From Methanocella_A sp963792125 (GTDB lineage Archaea > Halobacteriota > Methanocellia > Methanocellales > Methanocellaceae): a stretch of DNA of 64,000 nucleotides. The notes under the pieces are model-generated. The model was not told the origin of the DNA, made no database searches, and saw only the letters and a list, made by a program, of their open reading frames with translations. A program made the position numbers and the translations under genes. Location: positions 1-64,000 of the forward strand of contig CAWBVA010000013.1 of assembly GCA_963792125.1 (NCBI GenBank), in the 5' to 3' direction. Position 1 is the first letter of the stretch. Each line of letters begins with the position of its first letter. Positions 44,016-53,403 of this stretch are shown piece by piece.

Positions 44016-44420
44016 TCATTTTCTCACGATAGTCATTATCGCGGTCCCGAGCACGGCAAGCACGACGGCGATAGCGGCAACGATCAGATCGCCGCCGATG
44101 GGCAACGAGTACCCGCTGATGTAGCTGTTGATGCTGCCGGCGACGTCCATACCATAGACCGTGCCGATCAGGTATCCTGCGAGCAGGAGCATCAATGCGG
44201 CAAAAGCGAGGTTAGGCAGCGACAGGGCTGTCCGGGCCGGCACCTGCACGTAGACTGGCTTCTGCGGCGTGGCCTGCTCTCTTTTCAGTTCGGCCAGCTC
44301 TTTGCGCATTCGTTCTTTCTTGATGTCTTCCAGTTCCTTGCGCATCATGTCCGTCCTGATCTCGGTCAGCTCTTTCTTGAAAGAGTCGACTTCCTCGTTG
44401 CTAAGCTCTTTGTCCGCCAC
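44016..44420 (-). CDS. Coiled-coil membrane protein
   Basis: A 134-residue protein. The first ~50 residues are highly charged and heptad-like (SFKKELTEIRTDMMRKELEDIKKERMRKELAELKREQ). A Pro linker is followed by two helices (LPNLAFAALMLLLAGYLIGTVYG and DLIVAAIAVVLAVLGTAIMTIV). It starts at GTG 44420, two bases after the DUF371 stop and with gaggga before it, so the two are cotranscribed. Unknown family. Confidence 0.62.
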   Translation of the reverse strand: MADKELSNEEVDSFKKELTEIRTDMMRKELEDIKKERMRKELAELKREQATPQKPVYVQVPARTALSLPNLAFAALMLLLAGYLIGTVYGMDVAGSINSYISGYSLPIGGDLIVAAIAVVLAVLGTAIMTIVRK

Positions 44421-44422
44421 GA

Positions 44423-44902
44423 CTATCCCTCGAATATCACGTCGAACGACGGCTCGGGCCTCGGGGCATGTTCCGCCCGCAGCTCGATCTCCGCCTCTTT
44501 CCCGGATTTCATCGCTGCGACCAGCTGCCGGTCGAGGCTTCTTGCCGCTTTATCGGCATAGATCATCACCGTCCGGCCGCAAACGTAGTTGCTCACCCGG
44601 AACACCATGCTGTGCCCGTCGGTGAATGTCATCTGCGACGAGCCCCGGCCGGTCACGGTATCGCTGTGCCCGTCACACCGTATGATCGCCGTGATCTGCG
44701 TGTCGTCGCTGGCGGCTGCCTTCCGGAAACTGTCGCTCAACGAAGCGGCCGATTTATCCGATGCGACAGCGATGATGCAATCGGCTGCCAGCCCGATTTC
44801 CGTGTCCCGTGTCACTTCGAAGGTCGAGCGATGTGTCGCAGTGACGTTCCGGTGCCCGCGTGCCAGGACGGTCTCACAGATCATTGTGTCTACCTTTAAC
44901 AT
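44423..44902 (-). CDS. DUF371 family protein
   Basis: A 159-residue protein with the DUF371 pattern: ARGHRNVTATHRSTFEVTRDTEIGLAADCIIAVASDKSA, VTGRGSSQMTFTDGHSMVFRVSNYVCGRTVMIYADKAA and a final PSFDVIFEG. DUF371 is an archaeal family of unknown function. Diverges from the zinc-finger gene at 44956 across 53 bases. Confidence 0.8.
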   Translation of the reverse strand: MLKVDTMICETVLARGHRNVTATHRSTFEVTRDTEIGLAADCIIAVASDKSAASLSDSFRKAAASDDTQITAIIRCDGHSDTVTGRGSSQMTFTDGHSMVFRVSNYVCGRTVMIYADKAARSLDRQLVAAMKSGKEAEIELRAEHAPRPEPSFDVIFEG

Positions 44903-44955
44903 ACGCAGGCTATAAGTATTCCGTTCGCGGATAGATCACCGGAGATATTTTCGTT

Positions 44956-45705
44956 ATGCCAAAGATAGAAATCGCGGAGGCCGAGTGTCCTTCGTGCAGC
45001 CCGGACGAGCCCATTACCCACGTCATCCTGAAGGAGGGCGGGCTGGTCAAGTGTGAAAAATGCGGCTACGTACATGCCGTCAGTGTCAAAAAGGGCAAGG
45101 TTATCAAAATTCGCGTCATCGTGAGCCGCCAGCAGGAATCCGGGGTCCAGGAGATCGAGTTGAGCGAAGATGACGTCATCCACGTGGGCGACGAATATGT
45201 CGTGGAGCACGACGACGAGGTAAGCGGCGTCAAAATCCAGTCTATCGAGCTCAAGACGAAGGGCAGGCCGGAAGAGGCGATTGCGAAGGACATCGAGTCA
45301 CTCTGGGCCCGGGCCATCGACGATGTGATCGTGAAGATCGCGGTGCAGAAGGGCGCCATCACCGAGTCGTTCAACTACAAGGTCAACGGCGACTTCGAGT
45401 TCACCGTGGGCAACAACATAACCATTGAGGGCAACGAGGCCGTCATCACCAGCATCAAAGAGCGGGAAGGCAAGCATAACAAGCGGAAGGGACAGGTCTC
45501 GAAAGCAAAGGACATCAAGAGGGTATTCTCCAGATCCCTTACGACCGCGTTCAGGTTCGGCGGACTCACCGGAGGATACAAAAAGACCAAGGTAAAAGAA
45601 AAACCCGAGGGATTCAAAAAGTCTGAGCCGACAGGAAAAACCGGAGGGTTCAAGCCACGGTCGACAGGAGCGGGACTGCGCCGGAAGCCCGGCGGCAAGC
45701 GCTGA
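44956..45705 (+). CDS. HVO_0476-type zinc-ribbon protein
   Basis: A 249-residue archaeal protein with an N-terminal zinc ribbon: EAECPSCSPDEPI and LVKCEKCGYVHAV (CxxC... CxxC). The middle is beta-rich and the C-terminus is very basic (KTKVKEKPEGFKKSEPTGKTGGFKPRSTGAGLRRKPGGKR). The arrangement matches what I recall of the HVO_0476 family, presumed nucleic-acid-binding. The next gene, pcm, starts within or right after its stop. Confidence 0.8.
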   Translation: MPKIEIAEAECPSCSPDEPITHVILKEGGLVKCEKCGYVHAVSVKKGKVIKIRVIVSRQQESGVQEIELSEDDVIHVGDEYVVEHDDEVSGVKIQSIELKTKGRPEEAIAKDIESLWARAIDDVIVKIAVQKGAITESFNYKVNGDFEFTVGNNITIEGNEAVITSIKEREGKHNKRKGQVSKAKDIKRVFSRSLTTAFRFGGLTGGYKKTKVKEKPEGFKKSEPTGKTGGFKPRSTGAGLRRKPGGKR

Positions 45706-46317
45706 TCACACAGCTGCGATACCAGGGAATCAGCGAACGGGTACTGGCGGCCATGGGCGAGGTGCCGCGGGAGCGATTCGTGCCGGAGCAGGTGCGCGAT
45801 CTGGCCTACGAGGACACGCCGCTGCATATCGGCCACGGGCAGACCATCTCGGCCCCGAGCATGGTCGGTGTGATGTGCGATATCCTGGACATTCGCGAGG
45901 GATGACAAAGTCCTGGAGATCGGCACCGGATGCGGATATCATGCGGCAGTGATGTCAAGGCTGGCCGGCCGGGGCACAGTCTATACCGTCGAGCGGATAC
46001 CGGAGCTTGCCGATCTGGCAAAAGCCTTGCTCAGAGAGCTCGGTTATGACAATGTCATTGTGATCATCGGGGACGGCAGCGAGGGGCTGCCGGATTATGC
46101 ACCTTATGACCGGGTCAGTGTGGCGGCCGCGGCGCCGAAAGTGCCGGAGCCGCTGACGCAGGAGCTGGCCGAAGGCGGCCGCATGGTGGTGCCGGTAGGC
46201 AAGTACTTGCAGGAGCTCATGCTGGTCGAGAAGAAAAACGGCAGAATATCGACCTATCCCCGCGGCGGAGTGGCCTTCGTGCCGCTGATTGGCAAGGAAG
46301 GGTTTAAAGGCATCTGA
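45702..46317 (+). CDS. pcm: Protein-L-isoaspartate O-methyltransferase, frameshifted
   Basis: About 205 residues. The enzyme uses S-adenosylmethionine to repair isoaspartyl residues. Features: MGEVPRERFVPE, YEDTPLHIGHGQTISAP (the family hallmark), VLEIGTGCGYHAAVMSRL (motif I), YTVERIPELADLAKALL and DRVSVAAAAPKVPEPL. The frame breaks near 45900: extra A gives a TGA in place of IREGDKVLEIG. No ordinary start codon precedes LITQLRYQGIS; CTG at 45702, overlapping the preceding stop, is used here as boundary, and ATG 45753 is the nearest alternative. Confidence 0.82.
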
Positions 46318-46342
46318 CGGCCTGGCGCAAGCCATGAATGGC

Positions 46343-46423
46343 ACCACGCCGTGTACACGACGCCTCGCAATGTACACGGCGCCACGCCGTGTACACGACA
46401 CCTCGCAATGTACACGGCGCCAC
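46343..46423. repeat. 38-bp tandem repeat with palindromic units
   Basis: Two full units, 46343-46380 and 46381-46418, start (a/g)ccacgccgtgtacacgac and end ctcgcaatgtacacggc, plus a partial third (gccac). Each unit has a gtgtac / gtacac inverted pair. It lies between pcm and the archaemetzincin gene. Confidence 0.85.
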
Positions 46424-46481
46424 TTGCCCGGACAATGGTTTTATCAGCGGCACACGTATCTTCCTCCTGCAGGGAGCGTGG

Positions 46482-46979
46482 ATGGAGATCGATCTTTTTT
46501 ATACGGAAGGCGGCTCGCCGTTCAAGGATGCCGTAGCCCGGAAGCTGGAACGCACCTTCGGCCTCGAAGTGCGAGACGCAGGCACTATGCGTATATACGA
46601 GGACACGTGGAACCGGAAACGCCGCCAGTACGACGCATATACGCTGCTCGACTACCTGGTCAGGTGCATGAAATCAGATACGGCCCTCTGGGTGGTGGAC
46701 CAGGACATCTTCTGCGAGAACGTGAACTTCGTCTTCGGGCTGGCCATGTACCATATTGCGGCGGTCGTCTCGACATTCAGGCTGGACTCGCCCGTGATGG
46801 TGGTCAAGGAGGCGGTCCACGAGGTCGGCCACATCGTGGGCCTGCCGCACTGCCGGAACCACTGTGTCATGCGGTTCTCAAACAGTTACGAGGACGCCCT
46901 GCAGAAGCCGGACATACCCTGTATGTCGTGCAGGCGGAAGCTCGACCGTAAGCTAGTTGAGCCGGGAATGCGAATGTAG
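46482..46979 (+). CDS. amzA: Archaemetzincin (zinc metalloprotease)
   Basis: A 165-residue archaemetzincin-like protease. The metzincin zinc motif is HEVGHIVGLPHC: HEVGH at residues 113-117, His123, and Cys124. Cys128 follows in NHCVMRFSNS, then the Met-turn and MSCRRKLD at the end supplies more cysteines for a structural zinc. It is cytoplasmic, with no signal peptide. The start is the ATG at 46482; frames upstream read the tandem repeat. It lies five bases before the DUF123 gene, so one operon. Confidence 0.9.
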   Translation: MEIDLFYTEGGSPFKDAVARKLERTFGLEVRDAGTMRIYEDTWNRKRRQYDAYTLLDYLVRCMKSDTALWVVDQDIFCENVNFVFGLAMYHIAAVVSTFRLDSPVMVVKEAVHEVGHIVGLPHCRNHCVMRFSNSYEDALQKPDIPCMSCRRKLDRKLVEPGMRM

Positions 46980-46984
46980 CCGGC

Positions 46985-47395
46985 GTGACCGTCATCGAAG
47001 GCAAAGGCACGTATACGCTGGTCATGCGCCTCGGGGAAGGCCATAAGCTGAAGGTCGGCGCACTCGGGGAGATTTTTTTCGACGAAGGCTATTACGCCTA
47101 CACAGGCTCGGCCCTCGGCGCAGGCGGCTTCTCCCGGGTTGCCCGTCACCGGGACGTGGCGGACGGGAAGAACCGCACTAAACAGTGGCATATCGACTAC
47201 CTGTTGCCGTACGTTGAAATCCTTGAGGCGGTCACATCCCACCGGCCGGAGTGCAGCGTGGCTGCCGGCATCGACCGGACACTCAGCCGCGTCGCCGGTT
47301 TCGGCTGCAGCGACTGCCGCTGCCAGTCCCATCTCCATTATTCCCGCGACTGCGAATCGATGCTAAAAGTCGTCAGGCAAGCCCACCGGGTATAA
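46985..47395 (+). CDS. DUF123 (GIY-YIG-like) protein
   Basis: A 136-residue protein resembling DUF123 nucleases, which have a GIY-YIG-like fold. It has KGTYTLVMRLGEGHKLKVGALGEIFFDEGYYAYTGSALGAGGFSRVARHRD, with GYYAYTGSA the likely active-site strand, then KQWHIDYLLPYVE and a CSDCRCQSHLHY end. The family is sometimes fused to endonuclease III and is presumed to act in DNA repair. The GTG start at 46985 has the archaemetzincin stop 5 bases upstream. Confidence 0.82.
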   Translation: MTVIEGKGTYTLVMRLGEGHKLKVGALGEIFFDEGYYAYTGSALGAGGFSRVARHRDVADGKNRTKQWHIDYLLPYVEILEAVTSHRPECSVAAGIDRTLSRVAGFGCSDCRCQSHLHYSRDCESMLKVVRQAHRV

Positions 47396-47484
47396 CCGTT
47401 ATATATATGACCATAAATAGTATGGTTTGTATCGGCTGCATAAAATATATAAAGAATTAATTAGTTGTATGATCGGGGATTGGA

Positions 47485-47865
47485 TTGGGAGGCCTCATTG
47501 CCGTTGTTGAGGACGAGCCTGAGCTACAGGCTCTCTACCGCCTGGTGTTGAAATCAAAAGGTTACAGCGTAGCCTACGTTTCAGCGAACGCCGAGGATGC
47601 CGTGTGCAAGTACGAGCATTGTCCGGTCAAGCCGGACCTGGTGATCATGGACCGGAGGCTGCATGACTCTTCCGGCGAGGAAGCGGCACAACGCATCTGC
47701 AGGATTCACCCGGACGCCCGTATACTCTTTGCGACCGCTGACGCTGACCAGGGCCAGCTTTCGAGCCAGCCTGGCGTGGTAGGTGTGCTGCAGAAGCCTT
47801 TCTCCATGGACGCCATGTTCCGGGCTATCGAGGGCGCGATCGGTGGCAGCAGAGTGGCTATGTGA
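47485..47865 (+). CDS. Response regulator receiver domain protein
   Basis: A stand-alone receiver domain (126 residues). The phosphorylation pocket is Asp10/Glu11 with the phospho-acceptor Asp56 in LVIMDRRL, Thr84 in FATADAD and Lys104 in LQKPFSM. No output domain is attached, as in many archaeal response regulators. Its partner kinase is not adjacent; the one at 2403-4379 is 43 kb away. The TTG at 47485 is the start because the frame closes upstream with TGA at 47470. Confidence 0.85.
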   Translation: MGGLIAVVEDEPELQALYRLVLKSKGYSVAYVSANAEDAVCKYEHCPVKPDLVIMDRRLHDSSGEEAAQRICRIHPDARILFATADADQGQLSSQPGVVGVLQKPFSMDAMFRAIEGAIGGSRVAM

Positions 47866-47906
47866 AAGGACTCACGTAACTGCCATGAGCGCTATTTTGA
47901 TCTGAC

Positions 47907-48311
47907 TTATCCACTACAGTCTCCCGGCTCGAGCTGGATGACGTACCCGTCGGGGTCCTCGATATACACGAACCTGCCGGGAGTCCGGTTCGGGTTATGG
48001 TGCACCTTGATGTTGTTCTGTTTTATGTAGTCCATTGCCCGATCGAAATTGGCGTCATCGATGATGAACCCGAAATGAAAGTGCTTCAGCCCGCATCCTG
48101 TCGGGTTGACCGGGCCGTCGGCCCTGAACAGGAAAAAGCTGTCCTTCGCCCCTGCGGTCTTCAAGTGTACGACCCGGTCCGAGCGGCTGACGATTTCCAT
48201 ATCGAACATGCTCATGTAGAACTGCATCGAATGGTCCGGGTCGGATACGTCGATGGCTACGTGGCAGAGGCCGCCTGTTTTAATACGCTCATGCGTCCCG
48301 GTTGTCTTCAT
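47907..48311 (-). CDS. VOC-family protein, paralogue
   Basis: A 134-residue vicinal-oxygen-chelate protein. It shares with the protein at 5973 the segments FxxAI.VSDPD..MQFY, SFFLFRADGPVNPTG and GRFVYIEDPDGYVIQLEPG. His residues (CHVAIDVS and KHFHFGF) fit metal ligands better than in the other copy. Enzyme function unknown. It converges with the response regulator gene 41 bases away. Confidence 0.82.
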   Translation of the reverse strand: MKTTGTHERIKTGGLCHVAIDVSDPDHSMQFYMSMFDMEIVSRSDRVVHLKTAGAKDSFFLFRADGPVNPTGCGLKHFHFGFIIDDANFDRAMDYIKQNNIKVHHNPNRTPGRFVYIEDPDGYVIQLEPGDCSG

Positions 48312-48744
48312 TTTTTACCTGCTTGAATCTCATCCTCTGCCATGAAAAATTCTCTGTGTGGAATATTGGTTACTGGCAAGTTTCAGATAGATACTTTTCC
48401 TTGTATGCAAATGATTTTATCTGCATAACAATTGTTTAATATGTAAAATTATATTAATCAAAAAGATAACTTTTATATTATACATAGCGGTACCATTAGT
48501 CGATTTTTCAAACATCGCCCTTAAGGCCGGAATATATCTTCCGTGCTAAACAGTATTTGATTATATCATATTAATATTACATATTTATTTATTATATTGT
48601 TAATAAAATTACCAAGCGATATATTTATTATACATAATCACGGTAATATATTCATAACCGTCATATGTGCTAGCACATGTGATCATACAGGTAGTTACAC
48701 AATGCCGGGAGTGCAGGGATGTTGAAGCGAAAGAGTTGTTCCGT
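48312..48744. other. AT-rich intergenic region
   Basis: A 433-base spacer, strongly AT-rich from 48400 to 48660. It has many ATTAATATTA-type stretches and no convincing gene or stable hairpin. It likely contains the promoters of both the HEAT-repeat gene and the divergent VOC gene. Confidence 0.45.
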
Positions 48745-49134
48745 ATGTCGGTGGAAAGCTGGATTAGTGACCTTGAAAACGTTGACAGGAACGTGCGATT
48801 GATGGCTGCAGATACCCTTGGCGAACTGCGGGATGCCAGGGCAGTACTGCCGCTTGTTAAGCTGCTGGGCGACAGTGACAGTGAAATCCGGGGATGCGCA
48901 ATTGACGCGCTCGGAATGATCGGGAACAAGGGTGCCTCAGTACCTTTGATGGGAATGCTCCAGGATAAGAATCCGAAGATCAGAAAATGTGCCGCCTGCG
49001 CGCTTGGCAGGATAAAAGATCCGGCGACGATTGAGACGCTAAGCCTCTACAAAAAGGACAACGACGGAGAGGTCCGGCTAATGGTCGCTGAGGCACTCCA
49101 TTGCATGGGAAATGGCTCATCCATGAAGATATAG
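48745..49134 (+). CDS. HEAT-repeat protein
   Basis: About 129 residues of HEAT/PBS-type repeats: VESWISDLENVDRNVRLMAADTLGELRDARAVLPLVKLLGDSDSEIRGCAIDALGMIGNKGASVPLMGML and QDKNPKIRKCAACALGRIKDPATIETLSLY. Such helical repeats bind proteins; PBS lyase HEAT proteins are common in methanogens. ATG 48745 is used; the upstream frame is AT-rich and not conserved. No partner is recognised nearby. Confidence 0.8.
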   Translation: MSVESWISDLENVDRNVRLMAADTLGELRDARAVLPLVKLLGDSDSEIRGCAIDALGMIGNKGASVPLMGMLQDKNPKIRKCAACALGRIKDPATIETLSLYKKDNDGEVRLMVAEALHCMGNGSSMKI

Positions 49135-49299
49135 TTCCCGGATATGACGTGTCACGACTTACAATCATACTTTGACCTGTATACCGCCTTAAATTTGCAG
49201 GCACAAAGTTATATAAGGGTGCGAGGCATTAGCTGATGACCACCCTCTATTATCCCGTTTTTTCCTTCCGGAGACATAAGCCGAAGAGAAATTTATGAT

Positions 49300-50330
49300 T
49301 CATAGCGCTTTGGCCATGAGAGAGCTGATAAGCGGCTGCTTCGCGATGCTGCCGTAGGTCCAGTTGACCAGCCGGCCGATGGCATCATCCTTTATCAGTG
49401 CGTAGCGTGGCTCAAGCGCAGGGTTGAACTTTGACTTGTATACGCAGAGCTGCTTTTGCTCCGTCCCCCAGTTTTCGACTCGTTCGATGCCGTTAGCATT
49501 GCCGTCTTGATGAACTCCCAGTTCAGGTATTCCCCGTAGTCGCCCCGGGAGCAGTCTTTGCCACACATCCAGAGCAGGAGGTGTTTCTTGTACTCGCAGT
49601 TGATCGCGGCGGCGACGAGGTAATCATCTTCGTACAGGAAGCTCATCTTCAGGTTGTCCGGGAAACGGGCCATAAGCTCCTTCAGGTATTCCGGGCTCTG
49701 CCGGTGGAAGAAGGTGGAGCCTTTATGCTCCAGGTCCTGCCGCATGATATTCATGAACGAATCGACATCGTCCGAGGGCTTTAGCGTCAGGTGCTTTTTC
49801 TCACATTCCTTAATGCTTTTCCGGCAGTCTTTGCTCAGGCTGTTCCACAGTTCCTGTGTGCTGCGCTTCAGGTCGATGATGTAGGTGTAGCCCACGTCCA
49901 CGTGATACCCGGACCACTTGAAGTGCCGGAAGTCGACGAAACCGGGTGAGGCGGCGATGGCTGCATGATTCGCAGACAGCTTTCGGGCTTCCCGGTTGAA
50001 CTCCCGGGCCACGATGTCCATGTAGTTCTCCTTCTTATGCTGGCGCAGGTCGTCGTATACCGGGCTCATCACGAACCCGAGGTAGGGCACGTATGCCAGC
50101 GTCTGCTGGGGCGGAGAATAGAGCAGCTTCAGGCCGCTCTTTACCCTGAAAAACATAGGGAACAGGCAGATCAGCTCGTCCCCCTTGTATACCCCGTAAG
50201 GAAGCAGCCTGTATCCGCTGTATTTTTCAACGATCTTCAGGAAGCCCCACTTGTGATATAGCAGGCCGTAGGGGCTTTCTTCCACGAAGCTGTCCCATTG
50301 CCGGCCGTCGTCCATTAGTTTTATCGTCAT
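49300..50330 (-). CDS. FemAB/GNAT-like acyltransferase, frameshifted
   Basis: A protein of about 343 residues in the FemAB-like acetyltransferase group. It has the ESPYGLLYHKWGFLKIVEKYSGYRLLPYGVYKGDELICLFPMF start, CRKSIKECEKKHLTL and VAAAINCEYKKHLLLWMCGKD. The frame breaks near 49487: one missing base separates FIKTAMLTA from ANGIERVENWGTEQKQLCVYKSKFNPALEPRY. The ATG at 50330 follows ggtgag. The family adds amino acids or acyl groups; the archaeal substrate is unknown. Confidence 0.75.
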
Positions 50331-50561
50331 CGATGCTCACCGTTGCATGGGCCCGATCTGCAATCGTCCGTGAATATTATTATTAATATCATAATATAAA
50401 TTATTTACTATGTGATTGGATGGAGAGCAGGCACTATTGCCGGGGGCGGAAGGGTAAATCACACCATATAAGGTAAAACCAGCAGCCGGTGCGTTCGCGC
50501 ATGCGTGCGCAAGGATGCATGATATAACGTCAGGTCGCCGGCTCTGCCATCTGCCGTCCGG

Positions 50562-50993
50562 CTACTTTCGGCCGGACAGGTCGCTGACGAACGCGTAGAA
50601 ATAAAGCGGCCGGCCGGCCTTGTCGAAGATGGTATGGTTGTACACCTCGATCTGCAGGCGGGAGCCGTCCTTATGGAAATATTCTTTCCGGTAGATGGCC
50701 GGCATCTTAGACCTGACCTGTGCAGCGATCACGCCGGACTCATTCTTGCGCCACTCGGCCGGCGTCAGGTCGGCAATCCGCTTCATGGCGACCAGGCTCT
50801 CCCGGCTGTAGCCGAGCATCCGGCAGAACGCCGTGTTGCAGCCCACGATGCGGCCGTTGGTGTCGGCTATGACGAAGGGTTGCGCAGCGCCTTCGATGAC
50901 ATTCAGCAGCAGGTCGACGCATGGCCTGGCCCTGTCGGCATCCATCAGGATTTCTTTGCCGCCTGCTGTCTCCATGCCCGGATTGTTACTCAT
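50562..50993 (-). CDS. Single PAS-domain protein
   Basis: A 143-residue protein with one PAS domain: LLLNVIEGAAQPFVIADTNGRIVGCNTAFCRMLGYSRESLV, then AEWRKNESGVIAAQVRSKM and YRKEYFHKDGSRLQIEVYNHTIF. PAS domains sense small molecules, redox or light and often need a separate output protein. No kinase or DNA-binding part is attached. The ATG 50993 has an aggaa ribosome site; ATG 50999 is an alternative. Confidence 0.8.
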   Translation of the reverse strand: MSNNPGMETAGGKEILMDADRARPCVDLLLNVIEGAAQPFVIADTNGRIVGCNTAFCRMLGYSRESLVAMKRIADLTPAEWRKNESGVIAAQVRSKMPAIYRKEYFHKDGSRLQIEVYNHTIFDKAGRPLYFYAFVSDLSGRK

Positions 50994-51074
50994 GGTCATT
51001 TCCTGCCCTTGTAAAGAGGTTAGCGCTATTTGAATAAAAGTATCCCGGTGCCCTGAAGTCACCGGGTAATGGGT

Positions 51075-52323
51075 CTACTTTTTATACTGCCGTCTGACGA
51101 CACCTACAAAGATCAGTCCGATACAGACGATAAACATGTCAAGCCCGGCAAGCGACGGGATTTCTGCCATGTCCGGGACGCTACTATCCTCAGCCTGTGC
51201 CAACGCGGGAATAATTAAGGGAGACAGGCCCGCCGGAGATGACGAAACTGATGGCTGTGGGGTAGTGGTTACCGACAGATTATCCCGGGATACATTCGAC
51301 GGGAAGACAGGACGGGACGTTACGTTTGCAGCTGTCAGAGTCCGGGGCGCTGGCGTTGGCACTGGCGTCGGCGTCACGGAGTTCACTATCTCGTTCGTCA
51401 GATTATCATGGGGAGATATTGTAGGCGTCGGCGAGCCGGAAGGTTTCACGGTCGGGGTGGGCACAGGTGTAGAGGTGGCGACGAGGAGTGACAGCAGGCG
51501 TCGGCGTTGCCGGGTCAGAGTAAGGCCCTATCCGGATATGATCACCTGTCCTTATACCAAGAGCGCCGCACTTGCCGCCGTTAATTTCCAGCACATAGGC
51601 GCACGCCGCGCCCGAGGGAACGCTGACAGTGCCTGGCTGGGCGTTGGCGGCAATGTTTACAATGGTTAGTCCGCTGTTAATGAATATGATATCCAGCGGG
51701 AAGTTCATGTTGACCATGGTGAAGGTGTGATAGCTGTCACCACCCATGAGAAACAGCATGCCTGCGTTGCTGCCAAGCGATTGCCGGTACATCAGCCCGC
51801 GGTTGATAGCGGCAATCGTCGAGGCGACTTCGACATTGAACACAGAGACCTGGCCAGCGCTGTTAATGACCTGCACAGTATCTGACGACAGCGGCGGGTT
51901 GCCAGGGTCAGGCGTTACGATCGGGGTCGGAGACGGGGTCGGCGTAGGAACAGGTGTCGGAGATGGGGTAGGAGTTGCGGTAGGGGCAGGCGTCGGAGTA
52001 GGTGTCGGGAGTAGGTTTCGGAGTAGGCGTTAGTCGAGAGTAGGCGACGGAGTAGCGGTCGGTGTCAGTCGGAGTCGGCACAGGTGTTGGCGTGGGGGTC
52101 GGCGCAGGCGTGGGGGTTGCCGTAGGTACGGGCGGGATGGAGACGGCGTGACAACGGGTTCCGGGTCCGTATCATTATTGCCTCCGCCGCTACCGGGCTG
52201 TTCGGCCATTGCCACGAACATGATCGCCGGTTTAAGGCCGGAATGGCCGTCCCCGGAATTTGCCATATAAAATGCGAAAAGACAAAGCAATAATCCAATC
52301 AATATCAGCGGTTTTACTCTCAT
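51075..52323 (-). CDS. DUF192 surface protein with Pro/Thr-rich linkers, multiple frameshifts
   Basis: A protein of about 416 residues with an N-terminal signal-like helix (LILIGLLLCLFAFYMA), then a Thr/Pro-rich linker, then the DUF192 domain (VQVINSAGQVSVFNVEVASTIAAINRGLMYRQSLGSNAGMLFLMGGDSYHTFTMVNMNFPLDIIFIN), then a second Thr/Pro linker and a C-terminal anchor (IPSLAGLDMFIVCIGLIFVGVVRRQYKK). The frame breaks several times in the repetitive linkers (about 51480, 51990-52150). Intact domains on both sides suggest indels in low-complexity DNA. The end looks like a sortable or anchored tail, which is inference. Confidence 0.68.
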
Positions 52324-52585
52324 GATGACCCTTCTGTCATGTCAAGCGCCCCGGAGGTCATCCGGACGGTTCCGCAAGGCCCCCTGTTGCAATATATTAT
52401 AATTCATGTATAAATTATATAAATGTTATTATAATAAACTATTAACTGGCAAATGCTATTAAAGCAGATTATTATGCTGCAAAAGGTTGCTTTGCGGTAA
52501 TGACCGATACTGGCGATCGTCTTACACCAGAGTCCGAAAGGAAAAGAAAAAGGGAAGGCCATGATATCTTCATGGCCGTTACAGG

Positions 52586-53245
52586 TCACTTTGCGGCGTC
52601 AATGTCCTTTAGCATGACCGGCTTCGCATTTGCCGGGAACCTTGCGCCGCTCGTCTGTATGTCCTGCAGCGCAGTCCTTACGGACGGGTTGCCTACGATC
52701 ATCATCGACTTATTGTCTGCCGATCGCATGATACGGGCAGGTGTGGCAAGCGTATAGCTCTTCCCGGCACCGCCCGGCAGGTAAACGCCCATGACTGTGA
52801 ACCGGGCCCCTGCTTCGCCATTGCTTTTCCCGGCCATAGTGAGGTTCTTCAAAGTGACGACAGCCGAGGCCCCTGCCACGTTGACGGACGCATTGCTGTA
52901 GTCGCCGATCACAGGCCGCGGACGATTCTTGTCAGTCCTGACTGCGAATGGAATGATCGCAGTGTCGTTCGCAAAATAGTACGTGCCCGACCGCTTTGTC
53001 GACTCGTTCATGAACACTACTTTGCCATCCTTGCCTTTGATAGCGCTGCCCAGGATGTCGAAGCTGACTGACGTGTCAGTCGCGCCGGTCACGCTGACGA
53101 CGTTGTAGATCTCGTCCGGCGCCCACGCCATCCCGCGCCGGTTCTTCATGCCTGGGCCCTGGCCCTGCGATAGAGCAACCGGAACAATGAGGGCTGCAAG
53201 CGAGGCCACCACCAGTAAAGTCAAAACTATACGTAGATTTCTCTG
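52586..53245 (-). CDS. Secreted hypothetical protein
   Basis: A 219-residue protein with a signal peptide: a hydrophobic core (VLTLLVVASLAALIVPVALSQG). The mature part is beta-rich (YNVVSVTGATDTSVSFDILGSAIKG, SVNVAGASAVVTLKNLTMAGKS) and ends with a helical segment. I do not recognise the family. GTG 53245 is chosen because AGGGG sits 6-8 bases upstream; a TTG at 53266 is an alternative. Confidence 0.62.
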   Translation of the reverse strand, partial: QRNLRIVLTLLVVASLAALIVPVALSQGQGPGMKNRRGMAWAPDEIYNVVSVTGATDTSVSFDILGSAIKGKDGKVVFMNESTKRSGTYYFANDTAIIPFAVRTDKNRPRPVIGDYSNASVNVAGASAVVTLKNLTMAGKSNGEAGARFTVMGVYLPGGAGKSYTLATPARIMRSADNKSMMIVGNPSVRTALQDIQTSGARFPANAKPVMLKDIDAAK

Positions 53246-53403
53246 CACAATATATCCCCTGTGCAAAATATGAGGGCGCGAGGAAATATATTTGCGAACA
53301 TCATGGCGTATGGCCTGCGAAAAATATCCGTTGCTTTTACAGGAAACGGCGCAATCTGCCGGATTGAGCCCGAGGCACGACGGCCCGGGTTTATCCGGCC
53401 GGG

